From: Cristatella mucedo
Taxonomy: Eukaryota; Bryozoa; Phylactolaemata; Cristatellidae
Reading direction: 5' to 3'
Assembly (NCBI GenBank): GCA_009760855.2
Contig: WPIO01000019.1
Location: 6,247,501 to 6,311,500 of the forward strand
Length of the DNA stretch: 64,000 nucleotides
Shown: one piece after another, positions 1 to 32,939 of the stretch
Position numbering within the stretch: position 1 is the stretch's first letter
How the letters are laid out: each line of letters begins with the position of its first letter
Notes under the pieces: generated by a model
What the model was told of the DNA's origin: nothing
Seen by the model: only the letters and a program-made list of their open reading frames with translations
Databases searched by the model: none
Made by a program: the position numbers and the translations under genes

Positions 1-220
1 TTATTATTATTAGCATTATTATAAAGCTGCTGCCGACGCGAGAGAGCGAGCGAGCGAGGGCGCCCGTGGAGGACGTTTTGCGAGCGAGAGCCCTGCGAGA
101 CGTCAGGAGCTTTTCAGAGCTTTCCATCGCAGCGCTGAACGGGGGGGGGGAGGTGGCCACAGACTGACGGGCTCGCACCAGCTTGCGCCAGGCCGACATT
201 CACTCTGCGGCTTGTTGTAG
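1..220 (+). other. Intron or upstream sequence before the first visible exon
   Basis: An ATT run (1-25) is followed by GC-rich unique sequence with a 10-G run near 140. The frame of the exon at 221 is closed by a TAG at 218-220, and the sequence ending there (ttgttgtag) looks like a splice acceptor. I therefore read this stretch as intron. The start codon must lie upstream of the window. Confidence 0.5.
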
Positions 221-21379
<21,159 letters not shown>

Positions 21380-22920
21380 CGGTAATGTCGATTCGCACAG
21401 TTCGAGCGAGAGCGCCGACGCGTCGCCGTCGCGCGATGAGCACGCTGCTGCTGCTTCGGCGAGAATGGCGGACGCTTCGAAGACGGAGGCAGCGGCGGAG
21501 AGGACGAGCAATGGCGCTTCGAAGACGGAGACGGCGCAGACGAGGCAGCAGCGGGCACTCGGTCTGCACGGCGTCTTCTCGTCGGGGTTGCCGCGTCGGC
21601 GAGGCGACCCGAAAGGCGAAACTGACCGACTGGCTCGACGCGTCGAAGCTCGACGGTGGCCCGCGTCAGCGACGTCCCGACGGCCCATCGGGAGAGCCGA
21701 AATCTTTGCAGGAAGCCGCTCGCGTCCGTCGAGGCATCGTCTCTTGCATCTAGCGTCTGAAGGGGAGAGCCTGCGGACGGTTCGTTTGGGTGCGTGGCTC
21801 GGGGAGACAGAGAGACAGGGATGTCGTTGTTCCCGCGAATCTCCACCTTCAAGTCGCGAGAGCTTTCAGCAGAGCAGCGTGCACCGAACGAACCGGAAAG
21901 GGTGCAGTGCTCCGCCATTCGTTCCGCTGGCGATGCATTACTATCTATGTATTTAATTAATTCATTACCTTTTAAATCCGTATGAAGATGTTGAACGCGG
22001 TATTTTTTAATGAATGCTCTTTTTCCACTCATCGCTGACTTCTCACTCGCAGGGAATCGGTGTATTTATTGTTCTACGTCTTCTGTCGGTGAACGAACGA
22101 AGCAGGTGCCTTGCCCAACTTGTTAAAGCCACCAGCGTATGGTTTGCTGACCACTAGAATCGCCAGTGATTGTCAGCCATCTTTAAGCTGAAGGCGAGTC
22201 GTCTCGCACCGTCTCGAACACTACTCTCCAATTCCTATGAGTGAGCATTCCTTCTATCGACTCGATCCGGCTTTGCCGGGAGCTCAAAATCAGTTGGTGT
22301 CTCAGAGACGTCCGAAAGCGAGTACATCCATAACTATTTGCTTCGAGAAAAAAATCATAGTGCCAGCAGATATTGGATTGTAGCTGCACGATAACGTAGT
22401 TTGTTCTCTCTTTCCGAAGATTGCGTTGAGCAGATTGTCGTTTCTGAACAAATTCGACATCGCTCTCCAGTGAAGTGCTCATTTCTAAGAACCTCGTAGA
22501 ATTTGCTTCGTTAAACGTTGAAATTCGAGAACGTTGTAGAGGATGGCTACATAGTTGTCCATTCACCATCATAGCTTGGTGACTTCCTTTTCGCTCATGA
22601 AATCGGGCCGATAAAGTGACTAGCTTAGTTTCAGATGCATTAGTCTGGGTTGGTCACAGCATTTGTTTTCTGGGGAAAAATCACTTCAATCTGAATAACG
22701 GTGGGCCAAGCAATCTGATGACGCTGACCAAAATTACGTAATCCTAAAGGAGGTTCTCGAAGGTAAGCAGGCAAGGGCAGCAATTAAAGGGTGATTCGCA
22801 ATGCCTTTCTCGAGTTCGGGGCACAAACAGGCAGAGCTGAACGCTAAAATGCATTGGGCCAGGTGACGGCACCCCAAGTGTGCTCTGCCGTGATCACTTC
22901 AACTGCCAGCAGCTTAGTCC
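21380..22920. other. Region 3' of the NWD-like gene
   Basis: GC-rich sequence to about 21950 (probably 3' UTR), then moderate-GC unique sequence. I recognise no gene or repeat. Confidence 0.5.
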
Positions 22921-22921
22921 C

Positions 22922-23377
22922 AAAAATAAACACTGTCTCTGTCTCTGCCTCTGTCTCCGTCTCCGTCTCAGTCTGGTCCGTCTGGTCCGTCTGGTCCGTC
23001 TGGTCGGTCTGGTCCGTCTGGTCCGTCTGGTCCGTCTGTCTGGTCTGTCTGGTCTGTCTGGTCTGTCTTGGTCTGTCTGTCTTGGTCTGTCTTGGTCTGT
23101 CTTGGTCTGTCTTGGTCTGTCTTGGTCTGTCTTGGTCTGTCTTGGTCTGTCTTGGTCTGTCTTGGTCTGTCTTGGTCTGTCTTGGTCTGTCTTGGTCTGT
23201 CTTGGTCTGTCTTGGTCTGTCTTGGTCTGTCTGTCTTGGTCTGTCTTGGTCTGTCTTGGTCTGTCTTGGTCTGTCTTGGTCTGTCTTGGTCTGTCTTGGT
23301 CTGTCTTGGTCTGTCTTGGTCTGTCTTGGTCTGTCTTGGTCTGTCTTGGTCTGTCTTGGTCTGTCTTGGTCTGTCTA
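22922..23377. repeat. Minisatellite with period changing from 6 to 9 to 10
   Basis: It starts as CTCTGT-like hexamers (22922-22975), becomes a 9-bp repeat (gtctggtcc, about 22975-23060) and then a long 10-bp repeat (ctgtcttggt, about 23060-23377), ending in a short ATT run. Open frames across it are products of the period and not genes. Confidence 0.95.
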
Positions 23378-23389
23378 TTATTATTATTA

Positions 23390-24244
23390 TGTCAGACATG
23401 CTTGGCCCAAAGCTTTCAGTGGTGTTCATCTACTTTAACGTGGCCAAGCACAAGGCAAGCGAGGATAAACGTTATCTCCGATTTACTATATATTTCAGGT
23501 CATTGTTTGATACTATTAGCTGCCACCTCTAACGTATCGCGCGATTCCACGGTCAGCATGTATGTGCTCGACTCTCGGCTCTTAGCGTCGATGACTGTAG
23601 TAGTTTACAAGTCTCATCCGATTAGAATGGTACTAAGCTTATTTAGAAAATTGTACTCGCTGTTGTCAGTAAGCATATTAAACATCGCATTTGTGCTGCC
23701 CTAAATCAAGGGCAGCTCGGCGGAAGAATGCATCAGCAATCGATCGGATTTCGTTGAATGCAATGTTGCTAAGTAAAGGCTGGTAAAGAGACATTAGCCT
23801 TCTTCCTATCAACCACAGCGAACAGGACTTTTAGTGCGGCGACGATAGTGCTCCCTGCGATTTCCAACCGAAATATTCTTAGACATTGATAGAGATCTGA
23901 TGTTGTTACGTTTATTGGCGGCGTCGCACGGAAAGATATGCAAACAAAGTAAAATTAAAAGCCTCCAATGCACTTATGCCAAAGTGATCGTTGCAGAGCC
24001 TGGCATTTATCGGTGCGTGTCTACTGATTTACTCTTGAATTTGACGCATGTACTTCTGACGAACACCGAGCTAGTAAACGTTATATGAATTTTTAGATAA
24101 CTACAAATTGGAGTATTCGACTTGCGCTCAGTGCTTGGTTAGGCAATACTTTTTCTAGTTATAGTTTAAACTAACTGTTCTGATCATTATAATAAAAAGG
24201 AAACATAACAATAATAAATATCAACTTTTTAACAGTTATAGGTA
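23390..24244. other. Unique AT-moderate sequence
   Basis: No gene, repeat or RNA feature is recognised between the minisatellite and the next LINE copy. Confidence 0.4.
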
Positions 24245-26310
24245 AACCGCTAGATTCCAAAAAGAAAGCGGTACGCTGTTTAGCTTGGTAGGGTAGTAGA
24301 TCTAATAGGTATGCTAGAGCCAAAGAATGGAGAGACCCAAAAGTGAGTGAAAAAACCTTGAATTTGATGTATTGCATGACTGGGAGCCAGTGCAGATCGG
24401 CGAGAAGTGGTGTGATGTGGCAACTGCCACACTCAAGACAGATAAGCCTAGCTGCAGAGTTTTGCTGAAGCTGCAACCGCCTGATTTCACATGCTGGTAG
24501 ACCAGCAAGCAGTGAGTTACAGAAGTCAAGACGGGATGTCACAAATGCATGGACCAACTTAGACGTGTTATTCCTTATCTAAGCAAGTCAAAGTTTTAGC
24601 AAAGTTAAGTAGCTGAAAGTAGGCAGACTTGACTGTAGAGCTGATGTGGTCGTCTAACGAAAGGTCACTTTGGAACATGACACCTAGATTTCGTGCAGAT
24701 TCAACTGGAGATGTGCTGGCAGAGCCTATTTTGATCGTTAGCCTTTCCGATTTCTGAATCACACCTGGTTTGCCCATAACTAGTAAGTTGATTGTATCGT
24801 CATTTAATTTAAGAAAATTTGCTGTAATCCATGTGCGAATGTCATCAATGCATGCAGCAAGTGAGTTGAGAGAATTCGAGGTGCTCGGAGGCTGGGAGGG
24901 ATCAAAGCAAAGGTACAACTGAGTGTCATTCGCATAGAAGTGAAAGCCTAGATTGTGCTCGGCAATCGCATCAGCAAGAGGGAGAGTATAAACCGTGAAA
25001 AGAAGCGGACCGAGCACAGAGCTGCCCTGAGTTATTCCATATTTCAGAGGTACCTCGGATGATTTTTCTCCATTCACATCAATACTTTGGAGCCTCCCAA
25101 TGAGATAGGACCTGAACCCTTGCAGAACAGTGCCAGTGATGCCCAGGTGAGTTGAGAGGCGCTCAAGAAGGACTTGGTTATCGATAGTATCAAAAGTTGC
25201 TGAGAGATCGAACAAAACAAGCAGAGATACTCTACCCATATCTGCATTCATATGTAATGTAAGGTATCTCCTTCTGTAACTCCATAAAGTCATAAAGACT
25301 ATGTGGGTGTTACACAGGAGAGTTTTGTATAGCGCATTCACAGCTTAAGCGGCTTTCCTAAGTAGGTCGTTATACACACGAAGCAATGCTGATTGTGGAG
25401 TTATTAGCTCTAAAACCAGACTAAAACTTACTAGCAAGGTTTGAAGTTTCAATATATGAGTTCAGCTGGCCTGCCACGACTCGTTCCAAAGTCGTTGATA
25501 GAAACAGTAGAAGGGAGACTGGGCGGAAGTTTCACTAGTTCTCTTTGTCAAGTGTTGCTTTCTTGAGTAGTGGCCTGACTTGAGCGTTTTGAAAGGTGCT
25601 GCGGCATGACCTGATGCTAATGACATATTTATGATTTTATTTGTGCATGGCAGCAGTAGATCAATGCATCGTAGAGGCAGGACAGTGGTAATAGGGTCCA
25701 CGAGACTAATTTTCTTCTTTGATTGGGATATGACCTTCAGGACGAGGTCACTAGTGACCTTGAATGTACACATTGAGGTGCTGCCTGTAATTGAGGGAAA
25801 GAATTCCAGGCGGTGCTGCCATCTTAGGGATAACTGTCTGATCTTGTCTATCTTGTCGACAAAGAAGCTAGAGAAGCGATCGGCTAGATCATGACAGGGA
25901 TCACTAGGTATTGAGCTAACCTGGGAGCGGTTAAGGAGATGGTCGATCATCGACATCGACATCGACAATAGCAATTTTGGGTTGTGCATCAGCGACTCAA
26001 CAATGTTTTATAGAAGCTAGAAGACTTGGCCTTTTCTAGGATCGATTGGTGCGACCTGCATTAGTCCTCGTATGCCTGTCGATGAACAGTCAGTCTTCAT
26101 CTCGTGTTTGCTTTTTCAAGCTTGCGCTTAGTAGACTTAACTAGTTTAATGTCTGTGGTAAACCATAGGCCGTCTGGACGAGGGCGTAAAGTGGATTTAG
26201 TCAGAGGTGCAAACTCGCCGAGCATGTCAGCAAGTGTCGCATTGTAGCAATCTACCAATGATAGGTCGGATGAGGTATTGAGCAGCAGAAGCGAAACATC
26301 GTACATTCGC
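24245..26310 (-). mobile_element. LINE-A copy, broken (endonuclease end, reverse transcriptase, no 3' tail)
   Basis: Minus-strand pieces run from the region between endonuclease and RT (LSLVDCYNATLADMLGEFAP, near 26230), through the pre-RT segment (LADRFSSFFVDKIDKIRQLS, near 25880) and RT palm motifs (LFDLSATFDTIDNQVLLERL; FYANDTQLYL, where most copies have YADD), to the thumb and C-terminal region. It is interrupted by a LINE-B insertion at 25247-25352 and by several stops. This is the longest LINE-A copy in the window. Sequence motifs place it in the CR1/L2 group of non-LTR elements. Confidence 0.85.
25247..25352 (-). mobile_element. LINE-B 3' end nested inside LINE-A
   Basis: The plus-strand text (gtaactccataaagtcataa, ggagagttttgtatagcgc) is the reverse complement of the LINE-B end at 19870-19965. 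It sits inside the LINE-A RT region, so LINE-B inserted after that LINE-A copy. Confidence 0.8.
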
Positions 26311-26439
26311 TCCTTACCTGTGAGAAATAAATAGTTTCAACCAAGCCTGACATTAAATGGATAATAACCTTGCGAGCGTCAACTTGAGCTGTATGTGTTG
26401 CCGCAGATGAACTTGAAATCATGATAGTTATAATAATTT

Positions 26440-26482
26440 TTTGGCACAGCACCCTAAGAGAACCAAACCTCTCGTTAGGGGA
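26440..26482 (-). mobile_element. LINE-A-like tail remnant
   Basis: The segment gcacagcaccctaagagaac followed by a diverged end resembles the reverse complement of the LINE-A tail. It is very short. Confidence 0.4.
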
Positions 26483-28059
26483 TTTAAACTCGCTGCAAGA
26501 GAAGCAACGATCAAGAGTTAAAGACAAGCAAGGTATCCTTTTTAGGCAAGCATGCAAAAGCATCCAAGTACCACACTCAGGGATGCGCAAGCGTAGACGA
26601 AGACGCTCACAGCCGCTGATTTGTAATCGTGCACTCAAACTCATCACTCAAATCGCACAGAAGAAAAGCTTAATTATATCGGGGCGCGATGCAAGAACAC
26701 TCACTCGTGTCTTTAGTCACGACGCGCACAGTTTTGTTGCACACAAGTGCACACAAAGGAAAATTCTGACCGAGTAAAGGCTGTGAGAAACAATGACGTT
26801 TTCATCTTTCTTCTAAATTTCGTGAAATGTGGAGATGACACATGATTTTATACCGGCTCATGGAGCATTGTAGCAGAGGGCACGGACTGCAAGAGATTTG
26901 AAGTTAGTCAGGCTATCAGCATTCGACGAGAGTCGGGGGGGGGGGGAGGGCGATGGAGGAGCGTGCTACGGGAGGCCCGGAGGTGTGAAACCGATTCGGA
27001 TAGTAAGGCTGGAGAATGAGAATGGAAGTAACTTAAGGTGCTGGCATAAACTTGAGCTTGCTCCTTGATAGGTGGACGGTGCAGATTGGTGAGCTTCGGT
27101 GTAATTTGGTGGCAGTTGCAATGATTAAGCCGGAAAATCCTAACTGACGAGCTTTACAGTTATTTTATTTTGTTTCTCAAGCAGGAAGATCAACAATTAG
27201 TGAGTTAGATGAATAGAATTCAAAGTAACGACTGCAAAAAATTGTGGCTCGTGGAATATTTGCCATCCTCCGGTCTGGCGTATCAAAGCCACATAATTTT
27301 TAGCATATGCAAACTAGTTGTCGAAGTAATCCATTAGGCGGAGCACAGGTGGATATCATACGGGCATTGTAGCTTACGCTTTCGCTCTCACGTCCGGCTT
27401 TGCACAGGCATTTTTTCTCGCACTTTACAGCGAGCCATTTTATCGCTCGCTCACCCTTACGCTCTTCGCTGATTCGAACGATGAACTTGGGATGATTAAC
27501 TGCAAGTGTGAGGAGCTTTTTGACTGCCCTAACCATTTGATGTGGTGATTTTTCTCTCATTGGCGGCATATCACCTCAAATTATCTGCTGCCGAGCATTT
27601 ATCTGTGCACGGGTAGTGCTCCATCCGAGCGTTTGTTCAACTACTATTGAGAGCGACAAGAGGCCGCACTCTTCTTACTGATTCTGTCCAGAGCCACAAT
27701 CTTACTGCTTTCGCCTGTGGTGGTGCTACAGGAATCCTGGTGCGGCCGGTTCAGCCGTCAAATTTACGAACTGAGTACGCCGAACTTACGCTGCAAGGAA
27801 CAACAGCGCAAGCACGAAGTCTTTATTTGTGTATAAGTCTTTGGAAAATTTAAAAAAATCAAATTTCCAGTTATTACTAACTTCTTAGCATATAGCTTCC
27901 AAATCTTAACTTAATTTTCTACGACTGTGACACTCAGATGTATAGCAATGGTCAAATGGTCAATACATTTTGGAAAAAAGTCACATTGCAGACACCAAAT
28001 TAGTCATTTCTTATCAATGTGTGTGTGGTCAACACGAAAGTGACAGGCAAACTGCAAAA
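26483..28059. other. Unique sequence, nothing recognised
   Basis: It contains a 12-G run near 26936. An 89-residue open frame on the minus strand (27300-27569) has no motif I recognise and I do not call it a gene. Confidence 0.4.
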
Positions 28060-29010
28060 TTAGCTCTACGTTATTTTAATCTGCAATAAATTAATGTGTA
28101 CATCACAAAATACCTGCCAATAGTAATAAGCCTACGCCTAATACCTGTAAATAAGAAGCCATAGATTACTTCTTGGATTTCTTCACCTGTCTCTTGTATA
28201 ACCGTTCGGGAGCATCTGTGGAGAGTGTCCAGCAGTAGCCAGCCAGCGTTGTAGTGGACCATTTGACCTAGTATCTTTGTTCAATTGTTGCGATATCTTT
28301 ATGAAACCGCTCGCCATGTTCATCACTAACCTTACCACAGTTTTCAGGGAAGAAATCCAAATGGGAATGAAGAGATTGTATCTTCAGAGACATATTGCAG
28401 CCAAGTTTCTAATAATGCATCAGCAGGTATTCTACTAGTTCCCTGTAGTTTTCTACTCTAACATTCCCGAGAAAGTTTTTAGACACTAGACGAAAGGCAG
28501 ACATTCTATCACGAGAATATTCCATGGAGTCTTGATCCTTGCAACTCTGCACTGTTTTTGGATAAGTTCAAGTCACGAACCAGGTCATTTAATTCTTCCT
28601 GTGTTATTCTGTGAGGGGTTGATGATGCGCCCCAGAGAAAATCGGGATCACTGCATGCTGACGTACTAGGTTAAGAACAGGTCGGCTCACCCTTGCCCCC
28701 ATTAGATGAATCGAGAGAATATTCGGCTAAAGGTTCTGGAATAGGAAGTCCCTCCCATGTGGAACTGGTCTCAGTGCAGACGGAAAGTTTGGGTAGACTG
28801 TTCTCGACTTCTTTTGCTTTGTCATTCCACCGAAAGAGGAGGAACCAAGCAGAAGTAAGTCATTTATGCGGTTGCTTGACTCTCTCCACACTATGGGAAT
28901 CGCAAACGGCATTGATGGTCTTTTGCCATTCAACCACCGTGAAAGCTGTGCTGTACGTGTAGCACAGCAAATATGCGGGGGGCCCAAAGCTGGTCTCAGT
29001 CACCAACCTT
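28060..29010 (-). mobile_element. Decayed copy of an uncharacterised repetitive coding family (copy 1)
   Basis: Minus-strand pieces include GKRPSMPFAIPIVWRE and YPNFPSALRPVPHG (28750-28960) and, further downstream in other frames, a segment reading LDFFPENCGKVSDEHGERFH (about 28310-28370). These blocks recall a protein family that recurs in many copies in invertebrate genomes. I cannot name it and do not know whether it is a transposon gene. The matching second copy at 32940-34044 supports its being repetitive. Frameshifts and stops are frequent. Confidence 0.55.
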
Positions 29011-29039
29011 GCATCCGTAGTAAAGGTGATATATTCCCC

Positions 29040-29399
29040 CTCACTTGAGACGTAAAGGGAAATATATCACCGTTTATATCATACTTTTCTCCTGTTTGGA
29101 AAATGTCACTTCCCCACAAATATAGCAAAAATTGTCCAGGGTATAAACGCACTTTCGAGGCATTACTGTACGTTACACTTTAAACTTTACTTTTACAACT
29201 ATACTTTCGAGGCATTATTGCACCTCAATGGATAAAATAATAGCAGCTTCATGTAACAGTGGCCTCATTTGTCTCGTACAAAGTCTGAAATATTTTAAAT
29301 GCTCAACCTGTCCTATTTCGCTTTATGACGTAAGCTTACTGAAGCAGCCACACGGCAGTAGTATTGAAGACCAGACCCTCAACATTTGTTAATCTATGA
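29040..29399. other. Unique AT-rich sequence
   Basis: Nothing is recognised in this stretch. Confidence 0.4.
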
Positions 29400-29600
29400 T
29401 CGCTTCCATGACGTCAACCCATAATCTGGGCGTGCTGTTCGGAAATGACTTGTCATTGGGTAGGCACATACTGCCTCCATTGCGAAGTTGGCCTTCTTTC
29501 GGCTGATGAGCTATGCCGAAATTAAGGCCTGCTTAGATAAGTGTATGGCTCCCAAACTAGTTCATGCGTTTGTGACGTCGATCGTGTCTAGACTACTACT
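29400..29600 (+). mobile_element. LINE-A fragment split by a DNA transposon
   Basis: Plus-strand translation gives AEIKACLDKCMAPKLVHAFV, which matches the LINE-A post-RT region. The match stops where the pogo-like element begins at 29602. Confidence 0.65.
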
Positions 29601-29601
29601 A

Positions 29602-30091
29602 CCGTATTTTGCCGTGTATAAGTCCCTCTTTTTATCCAAAATTTGGGGTCAGATAATGGAGATGGTGCTTATCCAAGGGAGATTACCTTTTTGCTTTATT
29701 ACTGCGATAAACAACGAACCTGCTTTGAATGTCACCTAACAAAAATTAACAGCGTGTAGCCAGAGATTTTATTCGGAGCTTTCAAAAGTGTGGCGTTTCA
29801 AATGCAATGGACGGATCGGAAGATGACGCAATATGTGAAAAAAGTGACGATGACAATGAGGATAAACGGAGTTTCCCTCAAATTTCAAGCTTGTGATATG
29901 AACGAGGAAGATGGAGAGGGTATCATTACCATTCCTGATGCTGAGAATAGTGATAGTGGCATGAGTGATTATTGCGAGTCTTGATATTGTTCAGTTCATT
30001 CAGTTTTTGAATAAAAATATCTTTCCCAAGAAATTGGTTCAAAAATTTTTGGGAACTCTTACCTAGGGGGCTTGTATGCCGTACAATACGG
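29602..30091. mobile_element. pogo/Tigger-like DNA transposon remnant (490 bp)
   Basis: Imperfect terminal inverted repeats of about 21 bp are visible: ccgtattttgccgtgtataag at the left, and at the right the reverse complement ccgtattgtacggcatacaag. Both ends are flanked by TA, the target of Tc1/mariner-pogo elements. Inside, the plus strand reads SFQKCGVSNAMDGSEDDA, similar to the C-terminal end of pogo-type transposases (K-C-G-I-S-N-A-x-D-G-x-E-D-D). The catalytic region is deleted, so the copy is non-autonomous. Confidence 0.7.
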
Positions 30092-30093
30092 TA

Positions 30094-30544
30094 TTTCCTT
30101 TTATTCAGGAATCAGTTTCTGTGCCCCTATTGATCTGCAACCGGTACAAAAGTCAACGGCCCCTCTTTAATGTCGTCAACTGTGTCGCAGAACTTGTGTC
30201 TAGGCTTCACTAGCATCCTACCCATAATACCCATATCCTAAGCATTCAATCGACTTCAGCATCCTCTTTTTAGCCCACGCGTCGCCTCACTGGCTTGGTA
30301 GTCTACCTATCCCACATCATTGCTCCTCTGGTCACGTGCTCTTGCACCGACAGTTCCTCGGCATCCAGTCGTCTCGCAGCTCCTCGCGCTACACGGGCAT
30401 CATTTTGTGAGCAGGCCTTCGGTTCGTGCGGCTGCGTACAATTGCCACCCACCACTGCCCATCGCAACCCTCCACTATCTTTTTCTACAAAGGAATGCGC
30501 GCGGGGCCTAGCCCAACGGGACTGAGCCCTGTTGTCTCTTGTAG
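30094..30544. other. Unique sequence between the pogo-like element and LINE-A
   Basis: No recognisable gene or element. It may contain the remainder of the split LINE copy, but I cannot align it. Confidence 0.35.
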
Positions 30545-31138
30545 ATGAATCGCAAGTGTCCGCAGTGTGCGAATGCAGTTGCCACATCTCACCACTTCTC
30601 ACCGACCTGCACTGGCTACCAGTCAAGCAACGGATTGACTTCGAAGTTTTGTCGCTCACTTTTAGCTCACTTCATTCTTTGGCTCCAGCCTATCTCTCAG
30701 ATCTACTCCTCCACCAGGCCAAGCATCGTACCACCCGCTTTTCGGAATCCAACAGTCTAGAAATACCTCGTACAAACCTCAAATCCTTTGGAGACCGTGC
30801 ATTTAGTTCGTATGCTCCCAAAGCCTGAAACACCCTCCCGACCTGCATCAGAACATTCCCTGGCTTGACCACATTTAAACTTAAAAATACACCTATTTAG
30901 GACAGCATTTAGTGGGTCCCTGTAATTCGCCCTTCTTGTGCTTATGCGTGCTGACACTGTGCATGCAACCACTAACCACATTTGCATGCTGACCCTGTGC
31001 ATGTCACCCCTAACCATGTTATTCATGTTGTTTGTTTATCAAGCATGATATTACTCACCATTCAATTGCATTTCCCTTTGCAGCAAATGTAAAGCGCCTA
31101 GAAAGAGATTGAGTTCTCTGAGGTCGCTTTATCAAGTG

Positions 31139-31168
<30 letters not shown>
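30545..31168 (+). mobile_element. LINE-A 3' fragment with (ATT)n tail
   Basis: It encodes the C-terminal end of ORF2 (HISPLLTDLHWLPVKQRIDF to SFGDRAFSSYAPKA). A 3' region with gtaaagcgcctagaaagag and an (ATT)n tail at 31139-31168 follow. It is 5'-truncated. Confidence 0.85.
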
Positions 31169-31171
<3 letters not shown>

Positions 31172-31172
<1 letters not shown>

Positions 31173-32712
31173 TCACATTCTTACCCAATCCCATATCCCA
31201 AACTCATATATCGAAACCTCACATCTTGCTAGTAAGTTCCAGTCTAGCTTTAGAGCTAATCACTCCACAGAGTCAGCATTGCTAAGGGTACACAACGACC
31301 ACCTACTTAGGAATGCAGACATGGGTAGAGTGTCTCTGCTTGTTTTGCTCAATCTTTCGCCAGCTTTTGATACCATCGATCACAATATTCTTCTTCTAGA
31401 GCGCCTCTCATCTCGCCTGGGCATCACTGGCACTGCTCTGCAGTGGTTCAGGTCCTATCTCAGTGGGAGTTTCCAGAGTATTGACGTGAATGGGCAAAGA
31501 TCATCTGAAGTACCTCTGAAATATGGCGTACCTCAGGGCTCCGTGCTAGGTCCGGTTCTTTTCACGGTTTATACTCTCCCTCTTGCTGATGTGATTGCCA
31601 AGCACAATCTAGGCTTTCACTTCTATGCGGATGACACTCAGTTGTACCTTTGCTTTGATCCCTCACATCCTTGGACAACCTCAAATTCTCTCAACTCACT
31701 TGCTGCATGTATTGATGACATCCGCACATGGATGGCAGCAAATTTTCTTTAATTAAATGACGATACAACCAACTAACTAGTTATGGGCAAACCAAGTGTG
31801 ATTCAGAAATTGGAAAGGCTGCAACTCAAAATTGGCTCTGCCAGCATATCTCCAGTTGAATCAGCTCGAAATCTAGGTGTCATATTTCAAAGCGACCTCT
31901 CGTTAGACGACCATATCAGCTCCACGATCAAATCTGCCTATTTTCAGCTTCATAACATTGCTAAATTTCGGCTTGTTTAGATAAGGATACCACATCTAAG
32001 TTGGTCCATGCATTCGTGACATCCCATCTCGACTTCTGCAACTCACAGCTCGCTGGCCTGCCGGCATGTGCGATCAAGCGATTGCAGCTGGTGCATAACT
32101 CTGCAGCTAGGCTTGTCTGTCGTGAGCGTCGCAGTTGCCACATTACTCCACTTCTCGCCGACCTGCACTGGCTGCCAGTCAAGTAACGGATTGACTTCAA
32201 AGTTTTGTCGCTCACTTTTAAGTCCCTTCATTCTATGGCTCCAGCCTATCTTTCAGATATACTACCCCATCAGGCCAAGCATCGTACCACCCGCTTTTTG
32301 GAATCCAACAGTCTACAAATACCCAGTACAAACCTCAAATCCTTTGGAGACCGTGCATTTAGTTCGTATGCTCCCAAAGCCTGGAACTCCCTCCCGACTT
32401 GCGTCAGAACATCCCCTGACCTGACCACATTTAAAAAGAACTTAAAAACACACCTATTTAGGACAGCCTTTAGTGAGTCCCTGTGATTCGTCCTTCTTGT
32501 GCTTATGTGTGCTGACACTAACCACATTTGCATACTGACCCTGTGCATGTCACCCCTAGCCATGTTATTCATTTTGTTTGTTTATCAAGCATGATTTTAC
32601 TCACCATTCAATTGCATTTCCCTTTGCAGCAAATGTAAAGCGCCTAGAGAGAGATTAAGTTCTCTGAGGGCGCTTTATCGAGTGCATTATTATTATTATT
32701 ATTATTATCCCA
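31172..32712 (+). mobile_element. LINE-A copy with reverse transcriptase, 5'-truncated
   Basis: RT motifs seen are LLNLSPAFDTIDH, the PQGSVLGP motif and FYADDTQLYL. A stop after AANFL (near 31750) and others further on break the frame, so the copy is dead. The C-terminal motif and 3' region end in (ATT)n at 32688-32708. It starts immediately after the tail of the previous LINE-A copy, in the same orientation. Confidence 0.88.
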
Positions 32713-32939
32713 CCGAGCCGTCAGCATTTACGCACCCCGAAGCCATTGACAGCGAGTCCGTTTGTTTTGTAAATAATCGGGTTTGCATAACCTAAGCATG
32801 CCTGAAACTCTATCCCAGTCATTTTTTTATGTAAACTATGTGCCTTTGAACAATTCTCTGATCTGTGAACCAACAAAAGTGCCAGCTATTATCTTTGCCT
32901 CACTAATTTGAGAACTTTTCTTGTAAGTACTTAAAGATA

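Noticed and set aside
22854-23704. Frames of 150-270 codons across the 10-bp minisatellite
   Set aside because: A 10-bp period repeats every 30 bases, giving open frames by periodicity. The peptides are pure repeats.
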